Assembly: GCA_016790165.1 (NCBI GenBank)
Contig: JAEUPL010000001.1
Location: 186,001 to 250,000 of the forward strand
Length of the DNA: 64,000 nt
DNA from: Burkholderiales bacterium
GTDB taxonomy: Bacteria > Pseudomonadota > Gammaproteobacteria > Burkholderiales > Casimicrobiaceae
Reading direction: 5' to 3'
Shown: positions 8,710-16,541 of the stretch, one piece after another
Numbering within the stretch: position 1 is the stretch's first letter
Layout: the number at the start of each line of letters is the position of its first letter
Position numbers and translations under genes: made by a program
Notes under the pieces: model-generated
Database searches by the model: none
Seen by the model: only the letters and a program-made list of their open reading frames with translations
Told to the model about the DNA's origin: nothing

Positions 8710-9798
8710 TCAGCGCTCACCCTTAAGGCGCTGCACGAGGCCCCAGCCCTGCTCGGCAATCAGACGCGCCGACTTGCCCATGGCGACCGCTTGTGCGCTC
8801 GCGGCTGTGCCATCGACCACGCGCTTCATGATGCCCTGAAGGATGCCGGTGAGGCGGAACATGTTGTATGCGAGATAAAACTCAAAGTGCGGGATACCGC
8901 CAGCCCGTCCGGTACGCTCGCAATAGCGAGCGACGTAGTCGCTCAACGCGGGAACACCCGTGCCGGTCAGGTCAATGCCCGCCATGCCGCGTCCGCTACC
9001 GGGAGGCAACACCCACGTCATGCAGTGATAGGCGAAATCGGCGAGTGGATGCCCCAGCGTGGAGAGTTCCCAGTCGAGCACGGCCAGGATTCGCGGCTCG
9101 GTGGGATGGAAGATCACGTTATCAAGACGGTAATCGCCGTGCACGATGCTGGTGGCCTCACCCGGTGGCAGATGCGTCGGGAGCCACTCAATCAGCGCAT
9201 CCATCGCCGGGATCGATTCGGTTTCCGACGCACGGTATTGCTTGGTCCAGCGTGCGATTTGGCGTGCCAGATACCCCTCGTGCTTGCCGTAGTCGGCCAA
9301 GCCGATTGCGGAAAAATCGACCGAGTGCAGAGCCGCCATGACGCGATTCATCTCGTCGAAAATGGCGCTGCGCTCTGCGGGTGCCACGCCCGGCAGTGTC
9401 GGGTCCCAGAGCACCCGCCCTTCAACAAAATCCATTACATAGAACGCGCGGCCGATGACCGACTCGTCTTCGCAGAGGGAGTGCATTGCTGCGACGGGCA
9501 CGGTGGTCCCCGCGAGCGCCTGCATGACACGGAACTCGCGGTCAATGGCGTGCGCCGAGGGCAGCAGTTTGGCTGCTGGCCCCGGCTTGGTCCGCATGGC
9601 GTAGGTCTTGCCCGGCGTGATGAGCTTGAAGGTTGGGTTGGATTGCCCGCCCTTAAATTGTTCGACGGTGAGTGGCCCTGCGAAACCCGGCACATTCGCG
9701 CGCAGGTAGTGCTCCAACGCCGGCACATCAAAGCGATGTTGCTCGGTCACTGGTTTGGTGCCGGAGAAAAGCTCGGTTCGGCTGATGTCGTCGCTCAC
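8710..9798 (-). CDS. APH-fold phosphotransferase, ACAD10/11 kinase-domain or LvaA-like
   Basis: The protein has the phosphotransferase core VHGDYRLDNVIFHP (catalytic Asp and Asn) and the metal-binding DWELSTLGHPLADFAY. These are the hallmarks of the APH-like domain that is fused to the ACAD domain in animal ACAD10/11 and is separate in Pseudomonas LvaA. The N-terminal nucleotide loop is QFKGGQSNPTFKL. Proposed role: ATP-dependent phosphorylation of the 4-hydroxyl of a 4-hydroxyacyl-CoA for the ACAD encoded 108 bp downstream. Two GTG starts are possible. I favour 9798, which has AGGA 8 nt upstream; 9828 would add 10 residues. True aminoglycoside resistance is unlikely given the context. Confidence 0.82.
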   Translation of the reverse strand: MSDDISRTELFSGTKPVTEQHRFDVPALEHYLRANVPGFAGPLTVEQFKGGQSNPTFKLITPGKTYAMRTKPGPAAKLLPSAHAIDREFRVMQALAGTTVPVAAMHSLCEDESVIGRAFYVMDFVEGRVLWDPTLPGVAPAERSAIFDEMNRVMAALHSVDFSAIGLADYGKHEGYLARQIARWTKQYRASETESIPAMDALIEWLPTHLPPGEATSIVHGDYRLDNVIFHPTEPRILAVLDWELSTLGHPLADFAYHCMTWVLPPGSGRGMAGIDLTGTGVPALSDYVARYCERTGRAGGIPHFEFYLAYNMFRLTGILQGIMKRVVDGTAASAQAVAMGKSARLIAEQGWGLVQRLKGER

Positions 9799-9947
9799 AG
9801 CGAAATTCCTGAATGATCCATTGCCCACACCCGCCGGCTTGAATCGGTCGCAGCAAGCCGCTCCAGCGGCGAGTGTGCCGATCGCATGCTACGCCAGCAG
9901 ATTCGAGTGCCTGCTCAATTATGGGGTGGATGGATCGGTGTCAAGGA

Positions 9948-10712
9948 TCACTCGTCCCATCCCGGATATCGCCGCGCGAGTCGGCGCAGCACGCCCGGCC
10001 AAGCAAGCCGACCCCCCTGTCCCTTGGTCACTTGCCGTGCCTGCGCTTGTGCCGTCGCGATGATGCTGTCCGGGATCGTCGTGAGCAGGCCGCCAGACTG
10101 CGCGCGCACCTGAATCGCGCATGCAGACTCGAAGACATACATCAGCTGAAACGCATCAGGAATGCTCGGCGCCGCAGTTAACAGGCCGTGATTGCGCAGC
10201 ATGAGGAAATTCTTGTCGCCCAGATCACGCACGAGGCGCGGCTTCTCGTCGTCGAGCAACGCCACGCCTTCGTAGTCGTGGTAGGCAATGCTCGCCAATA
10301 CGAAGATCGACTGCTGTGAAATCGGCAGGACGCCAGCCTTCTGTGCACTTACCGCGACACCGTTGAGCGTGTGGGTGTGCAGCACGCAGGCGGCATCGTG
10401 GCGCGCGGCATGCACGGCGCTGTGGATCACAAAACCGGCGGGGTTGATCGGGTGCGGATTGTCGTCGAGTTTGTTTCCTGCGAGATCGATCTTTACCAGC
10501 GAGCCAGCGGTGATCTCCTCAAACATCAGACCGTACGGGTTGATCAAAAACTGTTCATCCGCGTCGGGAACTTTCGCGGTGATGTGCGTAAAGATGAGGT
10601 CGTCCCACCCCATCATCGCCACCGCCCGATAGCAGGCCGCGAGATCGACGCGTGTTTGCCACTCCGCGACCGATACCCTCCCTTTCACCGTGTCCGCGTT
10701 CCATTCGCTCAT
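9948..10712 (-). CDS. Class II aldolase/adducin family protein
   Basis: The 254-residue protein contains the class II aldolase zinc ligands in CVLHTHTLNGVAVS and LRNHGLLTAAPS, plus the substrate-loop sequence ILINPYGLMFEEI-like LINPYGLMFEEITAGSLVK. Members are zinc-dependent lyases of sugar phosphates or decarboxylases, but many in this subgroup (the adducin-like branch) have unknown activity. The ATG at 10712 has a strong GAGGAAA site. It lies 40 bp downstream of the epimerase-type dehydrogenase on the same strand, so the two are likely an operon. Together they recall DenD and OtnC of the four-carbon acid sugar pathway, although this protein is longer than typical OtnC and no OtnK kinase gene is nearby. 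Confidence 0.82.
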   Translation of the reverse strand: MSEWNADTVKGRVSVAEWQTRVDLAACYRAVAMMGWDDLIFTHITAKVPDADEQFLINPYGLMFEEITAGSLVKIDLAGNKLDDNPHPINPAGFVIHSAVHAARHDAACVLHTHTLNGVAVSAQKAGVLPISQQSIFVLASIAYHDYEGVALLDDEKPRLVRDLGDKNFLMLRNHGLLTAAPSIPDAFQLMYVFESACAIQVRAQSGGLLTTIPDSIIATAQAQARQVTKGQGGRLAWPGVLRRLARRYPGWDE

Positions 10713-10752
10713 TCCGATTTCCTCTGGAGTCGTGCCAATGCACTGAAGTTGT

Positions 10753-11736
10753 TCACGTCCGCCTCTGAGTGGCGATGTAAGCGCGCACGATGTCGTCAAA
10801 ATCGGCGTCGGCGGTCATGCCCAGCATGCGGCCACGATCAGCCGCAAAGGCCAGCGGCCACGACGAGACAAGGCGATCAATGGTCGGGTCCAGGTGCCAC
10901 GACACGCGCGCCGCCACGGTGTCACCCGCTACACGCGCTAGACTGGACACCATGTCACGAACCGCAACGGTGATGCCCGGCACGCTGATGCTGCGCGTGG
11001 TGTGCAGCGCGGAGGCTGGTGCCTCATGGCCGATGATCAGATTGTCGATCACGCGCGGCGGACTCTGCACCCACATCGCGGTCTCCGGGTGCACCGGGCA
11101 CACGGCATCGACGCCAGCGATCGGCTCGCGAATAATGCCGCTCGCGAAGCTCGACGCAGCTTTGTTCGGCTTGCCAGGACGCACCGTGATCGTGGGCAGG
11201 CGCAGCGAACGGCCATCAATCATGCCGCGCCTCGACATGTCGCTGACAAGCAGCTCGCCCATTGCCTTCTGCGCGCCGTACGAGCCTTGGGGCGTGAGAA
11301 TCTGATCGTCCGGCAATACTTGCGGCAGCGCACCGCCAAACACGGCGATCGAACTCGTGAACACGAATTTCGGCGGCGCAGGTAATTGCCGAGTCAAATC
11401 AAGCAGGGTGCGGGTGGCATCCACATTGACACGCATGCCGATGTCGAAGTCCGCCTCCGCCTGACCGCTGACGACCGCAGCGAGGTGAAAGATGCTGGTC
11501 GTCGCGGGAGTCAATGCCTGAGCCAGAAGCGCTCGCACGCCAATATCGCCGGTGACCTGCGACACGCGTGGATCGGTCAGCCACGCCTCGCCCTCGGCAG
11601 CGATCATGTCGACCAGAACCAGTTCGTCAATCCCGCGCGGCGTTCCACGCGCGTCAGTTAACTCCCCGCGCTCAAGTAAACGCTGCGCCAGCAAACGCCC
11701 GAGGAACCCGGCACCACCAGTGATCACGACACGCAT
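10753..11736 (-). CDS. NAD-dependent epimerase/dehydratase, DenD-like
   Basis: This is an extended short-chain dehydrogenase of 327 residues. The Rossmann motif is ITGGAGFLGRLLAQ, the active-site serine lies in FTSSIAVFGG and the YxxxK motif is YGAQK. The motif RLPTITVRPGKPNKAASSFASGIIREP is typical of the D-erythronate dehydrogenase (DenD) group, which oxidises D-erythronate with NAD+. I infer oxidation of an acid sugar or related polyol acid. The ATG has GGGAGG 6 nt upstream. The gene is divergent from the 2OG oxygenase gene with only 36 bp between the start codons, so their promoters must overlap. Confidence 0.8.
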   Translation of the reverse strand: MRVVITGGAGFLGRLLAQRLLERGELTDARGTPRGIDELVLVDMIAAEGEAWLTDPRVSQVTGDIGVRALLAQALTPATTSIFHLAAVVSGQAEADFDIGMRVNVDATRTLLDLTRQLPAPPKFVFTSSIAVFGGALPQVLPDDQILTPQGSYGAQKAMGELLVSDMSRRGMIDGRSLRLPTITVRPGKPNKAASSFASGIIREPIAGVDAVCPVHPETAMWVQSPPRVIDNLIIGHEAPASALHTTRSISVPGITVAVRDMVSSLARVAGDTVAARVSWHLDPTIDRLVSSWPLAFAADRGRMLGMTADADFDDIVRAYIATQRRT

Positions 11737-11760
11737 GAATCGCCTCCCTGCCGGGGATTT

Positions 11761-11766
11761 TAGAAT
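11761..11766 (+). promoter_or_regulatory. -10-like box 6 nt before a start codon
   Basis: TAGAAT followed by 6 nt and the ATG at 11773, without a Shine-Dalgarno. It sits in a 36-bp divergent gap, so the -35 region must overlap the leader of the neighbouring minus-strand gene. Confidence 0.5.
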
Positions 11767-11772
11767 CGCACG

Positions 11773-12456
11773 ATGCTCCGCGCCGCCACACTGATCGATT
11801 CTCTGCCCCTCGCCACTGGTGAAACGCAGGTCATTGCGGCCATCCAATCCGCGCTGATGGAAACGGGCTGTTACGTCGGCGCCTCGATTTTCAGTCCCGA
11901 CCTCACGTCACGGTTGGCCACGCGCGCAACGGCGCTGGCGTCGTCGGGCGAATTGCAGGCTGCGCGTGTCGGTCGCGCGGCGGGCGCGATGCACGTGGGC
12001 TCCATGCGAAGCGACGAAACGCGCTGGCTCGACGCAGCGCCGGCCGACGCGGCGGAACGCGACGCCCTGAATGCGGTCGAGGACTTGCGATTGACACTGA
12101 ATCGGTCGCTGTTTCTCGGCGCGCGGCGGGCTGAGCTGCATTTTGCGCGCTATGCGCCGGGGGCGTTCTATCGGGTACACCGCGACCGCTTTCGCGATGA
12201 CGACGCGCGCTGCCTGACGCTGATCTTCTATCTCAACGCTGGGTGGCAACCAGACGACGGGGGAGAACTGGTGCTCTACGCCGACGACAACAGTGGGGCC
12301 ATCTTGCAGCGGATCGAACCACGCGCCGGGACCATGGTCTGCTTTATGAGTGAGCGTTTCCCGCACGAAGTGCGGCCGGCCCGACGTGAGCGGTACTCAC
12401 TCACGGGTTGGTTGCGGCGTGATGGTGACTTGTTCGTCGACACGGTTCGGAAATGA
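11773..12456 (+). CDS. 2-oxoglutarate/Fe(II)-dependent oxygenase, prolyl-4-hydroxylase type
   Basis: The 227-residue protein has the iron triad HxD...H in YRVHRDRF and RFPHEVRPA, and the 2-oxoglutarate-binding arginine in [11 protein letters not shown]. The middle part [22 protein letters not shown] is typical of the P4Hc (prolyl 4-hydroxylase alpha) fold. The substrate is unknown; bacterial relatives hydroxylate protein prolines or small molecules. Its stop overlaps the dtd start (ATGA), and dtd in turn overlaps the VOC gene, so the three form one tight operon. The start has no ribosome site and follows TAGAAT by 6 nt, suggesting a leaderless mRNA. Confidence 0.82.
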   Translation: MLRAATLIDSLPLATGETQVIAAIQSALMETGCYVGASIFSPDLTSRLATRATALASSGELQAARVGRAAGAMHVGSMRSDETRWLDAAPADAAERDALNAVEDLRLTLNRSLFLGARRAELHFARYAPGAFYRVHRDRFRDDDARCLTLIFYLNAGWQPDDGGELVLYADDNSGAILQRIEPRAGTMVCFMSERFPHEVRPARRERYSLTGWLRRDGDLFVDTVRK

Positions 12457-12902
12457 GAATTCTGGTGCAGCGCGTTGCCTCGGCCTCAGTGACGGTGGAT
12501 GGTCACGTCACGGGGGCTATCGAGCGCGGCTTGCTGTTGCTGGTGGGCATCACGCATGACGACACGGAGTTGGTGGAAGATCGCATGGCCGACAAGATTA
12601 TCAAGCTGCGCATCTTCAACGATGACGCCGGGCTCATGAACCGGAGCGTGCTGGAGGTGGGTGGGAGTGTGCTCGCAGTGAGCCAATTCACGCTGTACGG
12701 CGATGCACGCAAGGGCAATCGGCCGAGTTACACCGACGCGGCGCGCCCTGATCAGGCATCGCCCGCGTTTGACCGCTTCGTTCAAAAGCTCGCGACTCGG
12801 CTCGGCCGAGTGGTGCCGACAGGTGTATTTGGCGCCGACATGAAAGTTGCGCTGGTCAATGATGGCCCCGTCACGTTGTGGCTTGATTCGGCGATACGAT
12901 GA
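12453..12902 (+). CDS. dtd: D-aminoacyl-tRNA deacylase
   Basis: This 149-residue protein matches DTD throughout: [13 protein letters not shown] at the start, the catalytic-site motif SQFTLYGD, and the cross-dimer motif NDGPVT near the C-terminus. DTD hydrolyses D-amino acids and glycine mischarged on tRNA, working as a dimer in the cytoplasm. Length and both motifs are standard, with no anomalies. The start ATG overlaps the upstream stop as ATGA, and the stop overlaps the next start in the same way. Confidence 0.95.
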   Translation: MRILVQRVASASVTVDGHVTGAIERGLLLLVGITHDDTELVEDRMADKIIKLRIFNDDAGLMNRSVLEVGGSVLAVSQFTLYGDARKGNRPSYTDAARPDQASPAFDRFVQKLATRLGRVVPTGVFGADMKVALVNDGPVTLWLDSAIR

Positions 12903-13618
12903 GTGCCTCACCTCGGCCAACAAGCACCCTGGATCATTTGGTCGTGGCAGCGCGCACTCTGGACGAAGGCCGTGCCTGGTGTCGTGTTACGCTGGGCGTT
13001 GACCCAACGGGCGGTGGCAAGCATGCCGGGCTTGCCACGCACAATACCCTGCTTCGGCTCGGTGCGGCGGAGGCGCGTCGTTACCTTGAAATCATTGCGG
13101 TTGACCCCGACGCCGGTTGCACAAGTTTCCCGCGCTGGTTTGGGCTGGATACAGCCACCGTGCAACGCGACATCGCGCAAGGCCCGCGACTGGTCGCGTG
13201 GGTCGCTCGATGTGGCGGGCGCGACGATAGCTTTGCCGGTGCTGGCGGTGCCCCGTCTACCGCGTTAGCGATTGAAACGCTGGCGGCAACGACCGGTTAC
13301 GCCGCTCATGTCGTTCGCGCGGCGTCGCGCGGTGATTTCCGGTGGCGTTTCGCGTTCACGCCGGATGGTGAGCGAATCGCGGGCGGGGTGCTGCCGCACC
13401 TGATTCAGTGGGACGTCGCGATGCACCCCTGCGATCATTTGCCGGAAAGCGGCGTACAGTTGTCGTCACTCCTGCTGGGCGCCCCGGTGCCGGACGCCAC
13501 GCGCGCGATGCTCGACGCGCTCGCGTTCGATGATTCGCACGTGCTGGTGGCGCAAAGCGCCTCGCCGCAGCTGGTGGCTACGCTATTCACTCCCACCGGT
13601 ACCGTGACGCTCGATTGA
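12899..13618 (+). CDS. VOC-superfamily glyoxalase-like protein
   Basis: The 239-residue product begins with [26 protein letters not shown], which is the glyoxalase-like (PF13468-type) start with its first metal-binding His. [18 protein letters not shown] and YLEIIAVDP follow, and the second half holds [13 protein letters not shown]. The order of His and Glu residues is that of a VOC metalloenzyme, but no specific reaction is established for this subgroup. It overlaps dtd by 4 bp and ends an operon of three genes. It could act on a by-product of the neighbouring oxygenase; this is speculation. Confidence 0.75.
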   Translation: MSASPRPTSTLDHLVVAARTLDEGRAWCRVTLGVDPTGGGKHAGLATHNTLLRLGAAEARRYLEIIAVDPDAGCTSFPRWFGLDTATVQRDIAQGPRLVAWVARCGGRDDSFAGAGGAPSTALAIETLAATTGYAAHVVRAASRGDFRWRFAFTPDGERIAGGVLPHLIQWDVAMHPCDHLPESGVQLSSLLLGAPVPDATRAMLDALAFDDSHVLVAQSASPQLVATLFTPTGTVTLD

Positions 13619-13700
13619 CCGACGCACGCAACGTGCACAGCGTCATCGTTTGTGCATCGTGAGGCGTTATGCTTCGCGCGACTTTTTCCGGACAACCGCC

Positions 13701-14720
13701 ATGAAATTACCCCGGTTTGGCTTGACGGCGACATTGGCGCTGGTCGCGATGGCGACGGTGCAGGCGCAACAGCTCAATATCCTCTGCTCCACCGAAGCCG
13801 ATTGGTGCGCAAGCAAGGCGCGCGAGTTTTCGGTCGCGACGGGTATCAAGGTCAACATCGCGCGCAAGGCGACAGGCGAAGCGTACGCACAGTTGAAGGC
13901 CGAGGCGGCCAACCCGAAAGTCGATCTTTGGTACGGCGGCACGCACGACCCCCACCTGCAGGCGGCCAACGAAGGTCTGCTGCAGCCCTACGTCAGCAGC
14001 AATATGAAAGATCAATACTCGTGGTCGGCTGACCTGCTCAGGAAGACGTCTGAACAGGTGGTGGGCATTTATCGCATCACGCTGGGCTTTGGTTACAACC
14101 GCGACTTGCTGGCGAAGAAGAATCTGAAGGCACCCGCTTGCTGGGCTGATCTTATCCGGCCGGAGTACGCTGGCGACGTAGAAACGTCCAGTCCGGCAAC
14201 CAGCGGCACGGCGTACACGATCCTCGCCACCGTCGTGCAACTGATGGGTGAAGAGCGCGCATTTGAGTTTCTGCGCGCGCTGAACAAGAACGTGAACCGC
14301 TACACCACGAGCGGCACGGCGCAGCGGCAAAGCGTGTCGCGCGGTGAGTCGCTGATTGGTGTGACCTTTCTCGACGAGTTCATTCCCGAGCAGTACGTGA
14401 ACGCACCCATCGAAACCGTGCTGCCCTGCGAAGGCACCGGCTACAGCGTTGGCGCGATGAGCCTGATCAAGGGCGCGCGCAATGTCGCCGAGGCGAAGCG
14501 CTTTTACGACTGGGCCCTCACAGCCGACGCCCAGACGATCCGCGACCAGACGCGGGTGATTGCCATTCCATCCAACCGAGCGACGTTGGTGCCCGATCGA
14601 GTGAAGGCGCTGGAAAAGGCACGGCTCATCGACTACGACTTCGTCCGTTTTGGCGCCAGCGCTGAGCGCAAGCGCCTGATTGAAAAATGGGATCGCGAAG
14701 TGAAGAATGCTCCGCGCTGA
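13701..14720 (+). CDS. Periplasmic ABC solute-binding protein (Fe3+/AfuA-like), copy 1
   Basis: The 339-residue protein has a signal peptide ending VQAQ and the fold of family 1/6 binding proteins (LKAEAANPKVDLWYGGTHDP, LGFGYNRDLL, CWADLIRPEYAGDV). Such proteins bind ferric iron, sugar phosphates or phosphonates for uptake. Cysteines occur in CSTEADWC, in PACWADL and in LPCEGTG, and the same four positions recur in the neighbouring paralogue, so two disulfides are likely. No permease or ATPase gene is adjacent. The next gene is a clear duplicate of the same length, 104 bp downstream. The ligand is unknown. Confidence 0.85.
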   Translation: MKLPRFGLTATLALVAMATVQAQQLNILCSTEADWCASKAREFSVATGIKVNIARKATGEAYAQLKAEAANPKVDLWYGGTHDPHLQAANEGLLQPYVSSNMKDQYSWSADLLRKTSEQVVGIYRITLGFGYNRDLLAKKNLKAPACWADLIRPEYAGDVETSSPATSGTAYTILATVVQLMGEERAFEFLRALNKNVNRYTTSGTAQRQSVSRGESLIGVTFLDEFIPEQYVNAPIETVLPCEGTGYSVGAMSLIKGARNVAEAKRFYDWALTADAQTIRDQTRVIAIPSNRATLVPDRVKALEKARLIDYDFVRFGASAERKRLIEKWDREVKNAPR

Positions 14721-14824
14721 CCCCAGAATTTCCGTAGCGGTTGTGTGAAATCACCGTGGTCGCGGCGAGCCGCTTCTACAATGACGTTGCTTTTGGTCTG
14801 ACTCAACTACAGGGCTTACTTCTC

Positions 14825-15844
14825 ATGAAAAAGACACTCCTGACGCTCGCTGCAGTGGCTTCGTTTGGCGCTGGGCCCGCGTTCGCGCAGCAGGTGAACG
14901 CGTATTGCTCCACCAATCAGTCGTGGTGCGAAATGGCGGCGGCCGAATTCACCAAGATGACGGGCATCAAGGTGGTTCAAACGCATCTCGGTACCGGTGA
15001 GGCGCTGGCGCGACTCAAGGCGGAGGCCAGCAACCCGAAGACAGACATCTGGTGGGGCGGCACAGGTGACCCGTTCCTGGCAGGCGCGGAGCAGGGCCTG
15101 CTTGAATCCTATCGCCCGGCGTATCTGAAGGATCTCCACGACTGGAGCGTGCGCCAATACGACATGAGCAACAACATGGTGGGCGGCTTCTACACCAGCT
15201 TCATTGGTATTGGCTACAACGAAGACATGCTGAACAAGGCCAAGCTGCCGGTGCCCAAATGCTGGGCCGATCTGGCGGATCCGAAGTACAAGGGGCACAT
15301 CGAAATGGCGAATCCCGGCTCGTCGGGCGGCGCCTACACGATTGTCGCTGGACTGGTGCAGCAGATGGGCGAAGACAAAGCCTTCGACTACATGAAGAAG
15401 CTGCACAAGAACATCACGCAATACACCAAGAGCTCGCAGGCGCAGGCCAAGAACGTGGCTCGTGGTGAGGCCACCATCGGAATCTCGTTCCTGTTCGGAT
15501 TTGAGGAAGAACGGCAAGCCGGATTCAAATCCACCAAATCGTTTGCACCCTGTGAAGGCACGTCGTACGAAGTCGGCGGCATTGCGCTGATCAAAGGCGC
15601 GCGCAACGCTGCGCAGGCGAAACTGTTCTACGACTGGCTGATGGGGCCGATCGGTCAGGGCATTGGCGCGAAAGCGAATTCGCTGCAAAACCCGGCGAAC
15701 AAGACGTTCAAGCAGGACGCCAAGATTCCGACCATGGATGGCGTGAAGCTGATCAACTACGACTTCAAGAAGTACGGCGCGTCGGCGGAGCGCAAACGCA
15801 TCCTTGAGCGCTGGGAGAAAGAAGTAAATTCGCTGCCGCGCTAG
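14825..15844 (+). CDS. Periplasmic ABC solute-binding protein (Fe3+/AfuA-like), copy 2
   Basis: This 339-residue paralogue of the preceding gene has a signal peptide MKKTLLTLAAVA...AFAQQ. It conserves YCSTNQSWC, LKAEASNPKTDIWWGGTGDP, GIGYNEDML, PKCWADL, CEGTSYEVGG and YGASAERKRILERWEKEV. The two proteins diverge mainly in loops near the presumed ligand cleft (for example WGGTGDPF versus YGGTHDPH), so they may bind different ligands. TACAAT at about 45 nt before the ATG could be its own -10 box. A strong intrinsic terminator follows at 15889-15917, and no transporter genes are linked. Confidence 0.87.
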   Translation: MKKTLLTLAAVASFGAGPAFAQQVNAYCSTNQSWCEMAAAEFTKMTGIKVVQTHLGTGEALARLKAEASNPKTDIWWGGTGDPFLAGAEQGLLESYRPAYLKDLHDWSVRQYDMSNNMVGGFYTSFIGIGYNEDMLNKAKLPVPKCWADLADPKYKGHIEMANPGSSGGAYTIVAGLVQQMGEDKAFDYMKKLHKNITQYTKSSQAQAKNVARGEATIGISFLFGFEEERQAGFKSTKSFAPCEGTSYEVGGIALIKGARNAAQAKLFYDWLMGPIGQGIGAKANSLQNPANKTFKQDAKIPTMDGVKLINYDFKKYGASAERKRILERWEKEVNSLPR

Positions 15845-15888
15845 TCTGTCGCCGGTCCGCGTCGGAGCGGACGTAACAGCTTTTCAGG

Positions 15889-15917
15889 AAAAGCCGCTGT
15901 CATTAGCGGCTTTTTTC
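15889..15917 (+). terminator. Rho-independent terminator
   Basis: A stem of AAAAGCCGCT and AGCGGCTTTT around a 6-nt loop is followed by a run of T. It ends the binding-protein unit 45 bp after the stop. The complementary A-run lets it also serve the converging msrB transcript. Confidence 0.88.
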
Positions 15918-16005
15918 TTTCTTTTTTCGAATGTCGACATGGCTGCTTTTTGGCTTGAAACGACCGTAGGCTGGTCGATGGCGCACAAAAGCTGTTGGTT
16001 TGACC

Positions 16006-16410
16006 TCAGCGATCGTTTGCGGTTTCGACGAATTGCAGCGCCTCCGAGTTGATGCAGTAACGCAGCCCGGTCGGCTTCGGGCCGTCGGGAAAGACATGGC
16101 CGAGGTGGGCGTCGCAGCGGGCGCAAAGCACCTCGGTGCGGCGCATGCCGAAACTCGAATCTTCTTTCGTCGCAACGTGGTCGGCGACCGCCGGCCGGTA
16201 GTAGCTCGGCCAGCCGGTGCCCGAGTCGAATTTGCTATCGCTCGCAAACAAGGGCAAATCACAGCAAATGCAGTGATACACGCCGGTCTTGTCGTGATCC
16301 CAGAAGCCTCCGCAGAACGCGGGCTCGGTTCCGTGCGCGCGGGTGATGCGGTACTGCTCGGGGGTAAGCTGGGCGCGCCATTCAGCGTCGCTCTTGACGA
16401 TTTTTTCCAT
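16006..16410 (-). CDS. msrB: Peptide-methionine (R)-S-oxide reductase
   Basis: The 134-residue MsrB has both zinc CxxC pairs (CICC and CARC), the substrate-binding [13 protein letters not shown], and the catalytic cysteine in [11 protein letters not shown]. It reduces methionine-R-sulfoxide in proteins using thioredoxin. I place the start at the ATG at 16410, which has AGGAAA 5 nt upstream, rather than the one 18 bp earlier. No signal peptide is present, so it is cytoplasmic. Nothing unusual was seen. Confidence 0.93.
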   Translation of the reverse strand: MEKIVKSDAEWRAQLTPEQYRITRAHGTEPAFCGGFWDHDKTGVYHCICCDLPLFASDSKFDSGTGWPSYYRPAVADHVATKEDSSFGMRRTEVLCARCDAHLGHVFPDGPKPTGLRYCINSEALQFVETANDR

Positions 16411-16541
16411 GTTTTTCCTTTGCGACAAGTGGCGATGCCCGCCTGGATATGGTGCGCGTCATTGCGCGTTGGCGATGCCTGACCATGAAGGCGTGAACCA
16501 CCGTTGGTGGCTCGCGCGCAGTCATTCCTTACGACCGTTCA

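Noticed and set aside
8710-9798. Aminoglycoside resistance gene
   Set aside because: The APH fold is shared, but the motifs and the neighbouring ACAD11-type gene point to acyl-CoA metabolism.
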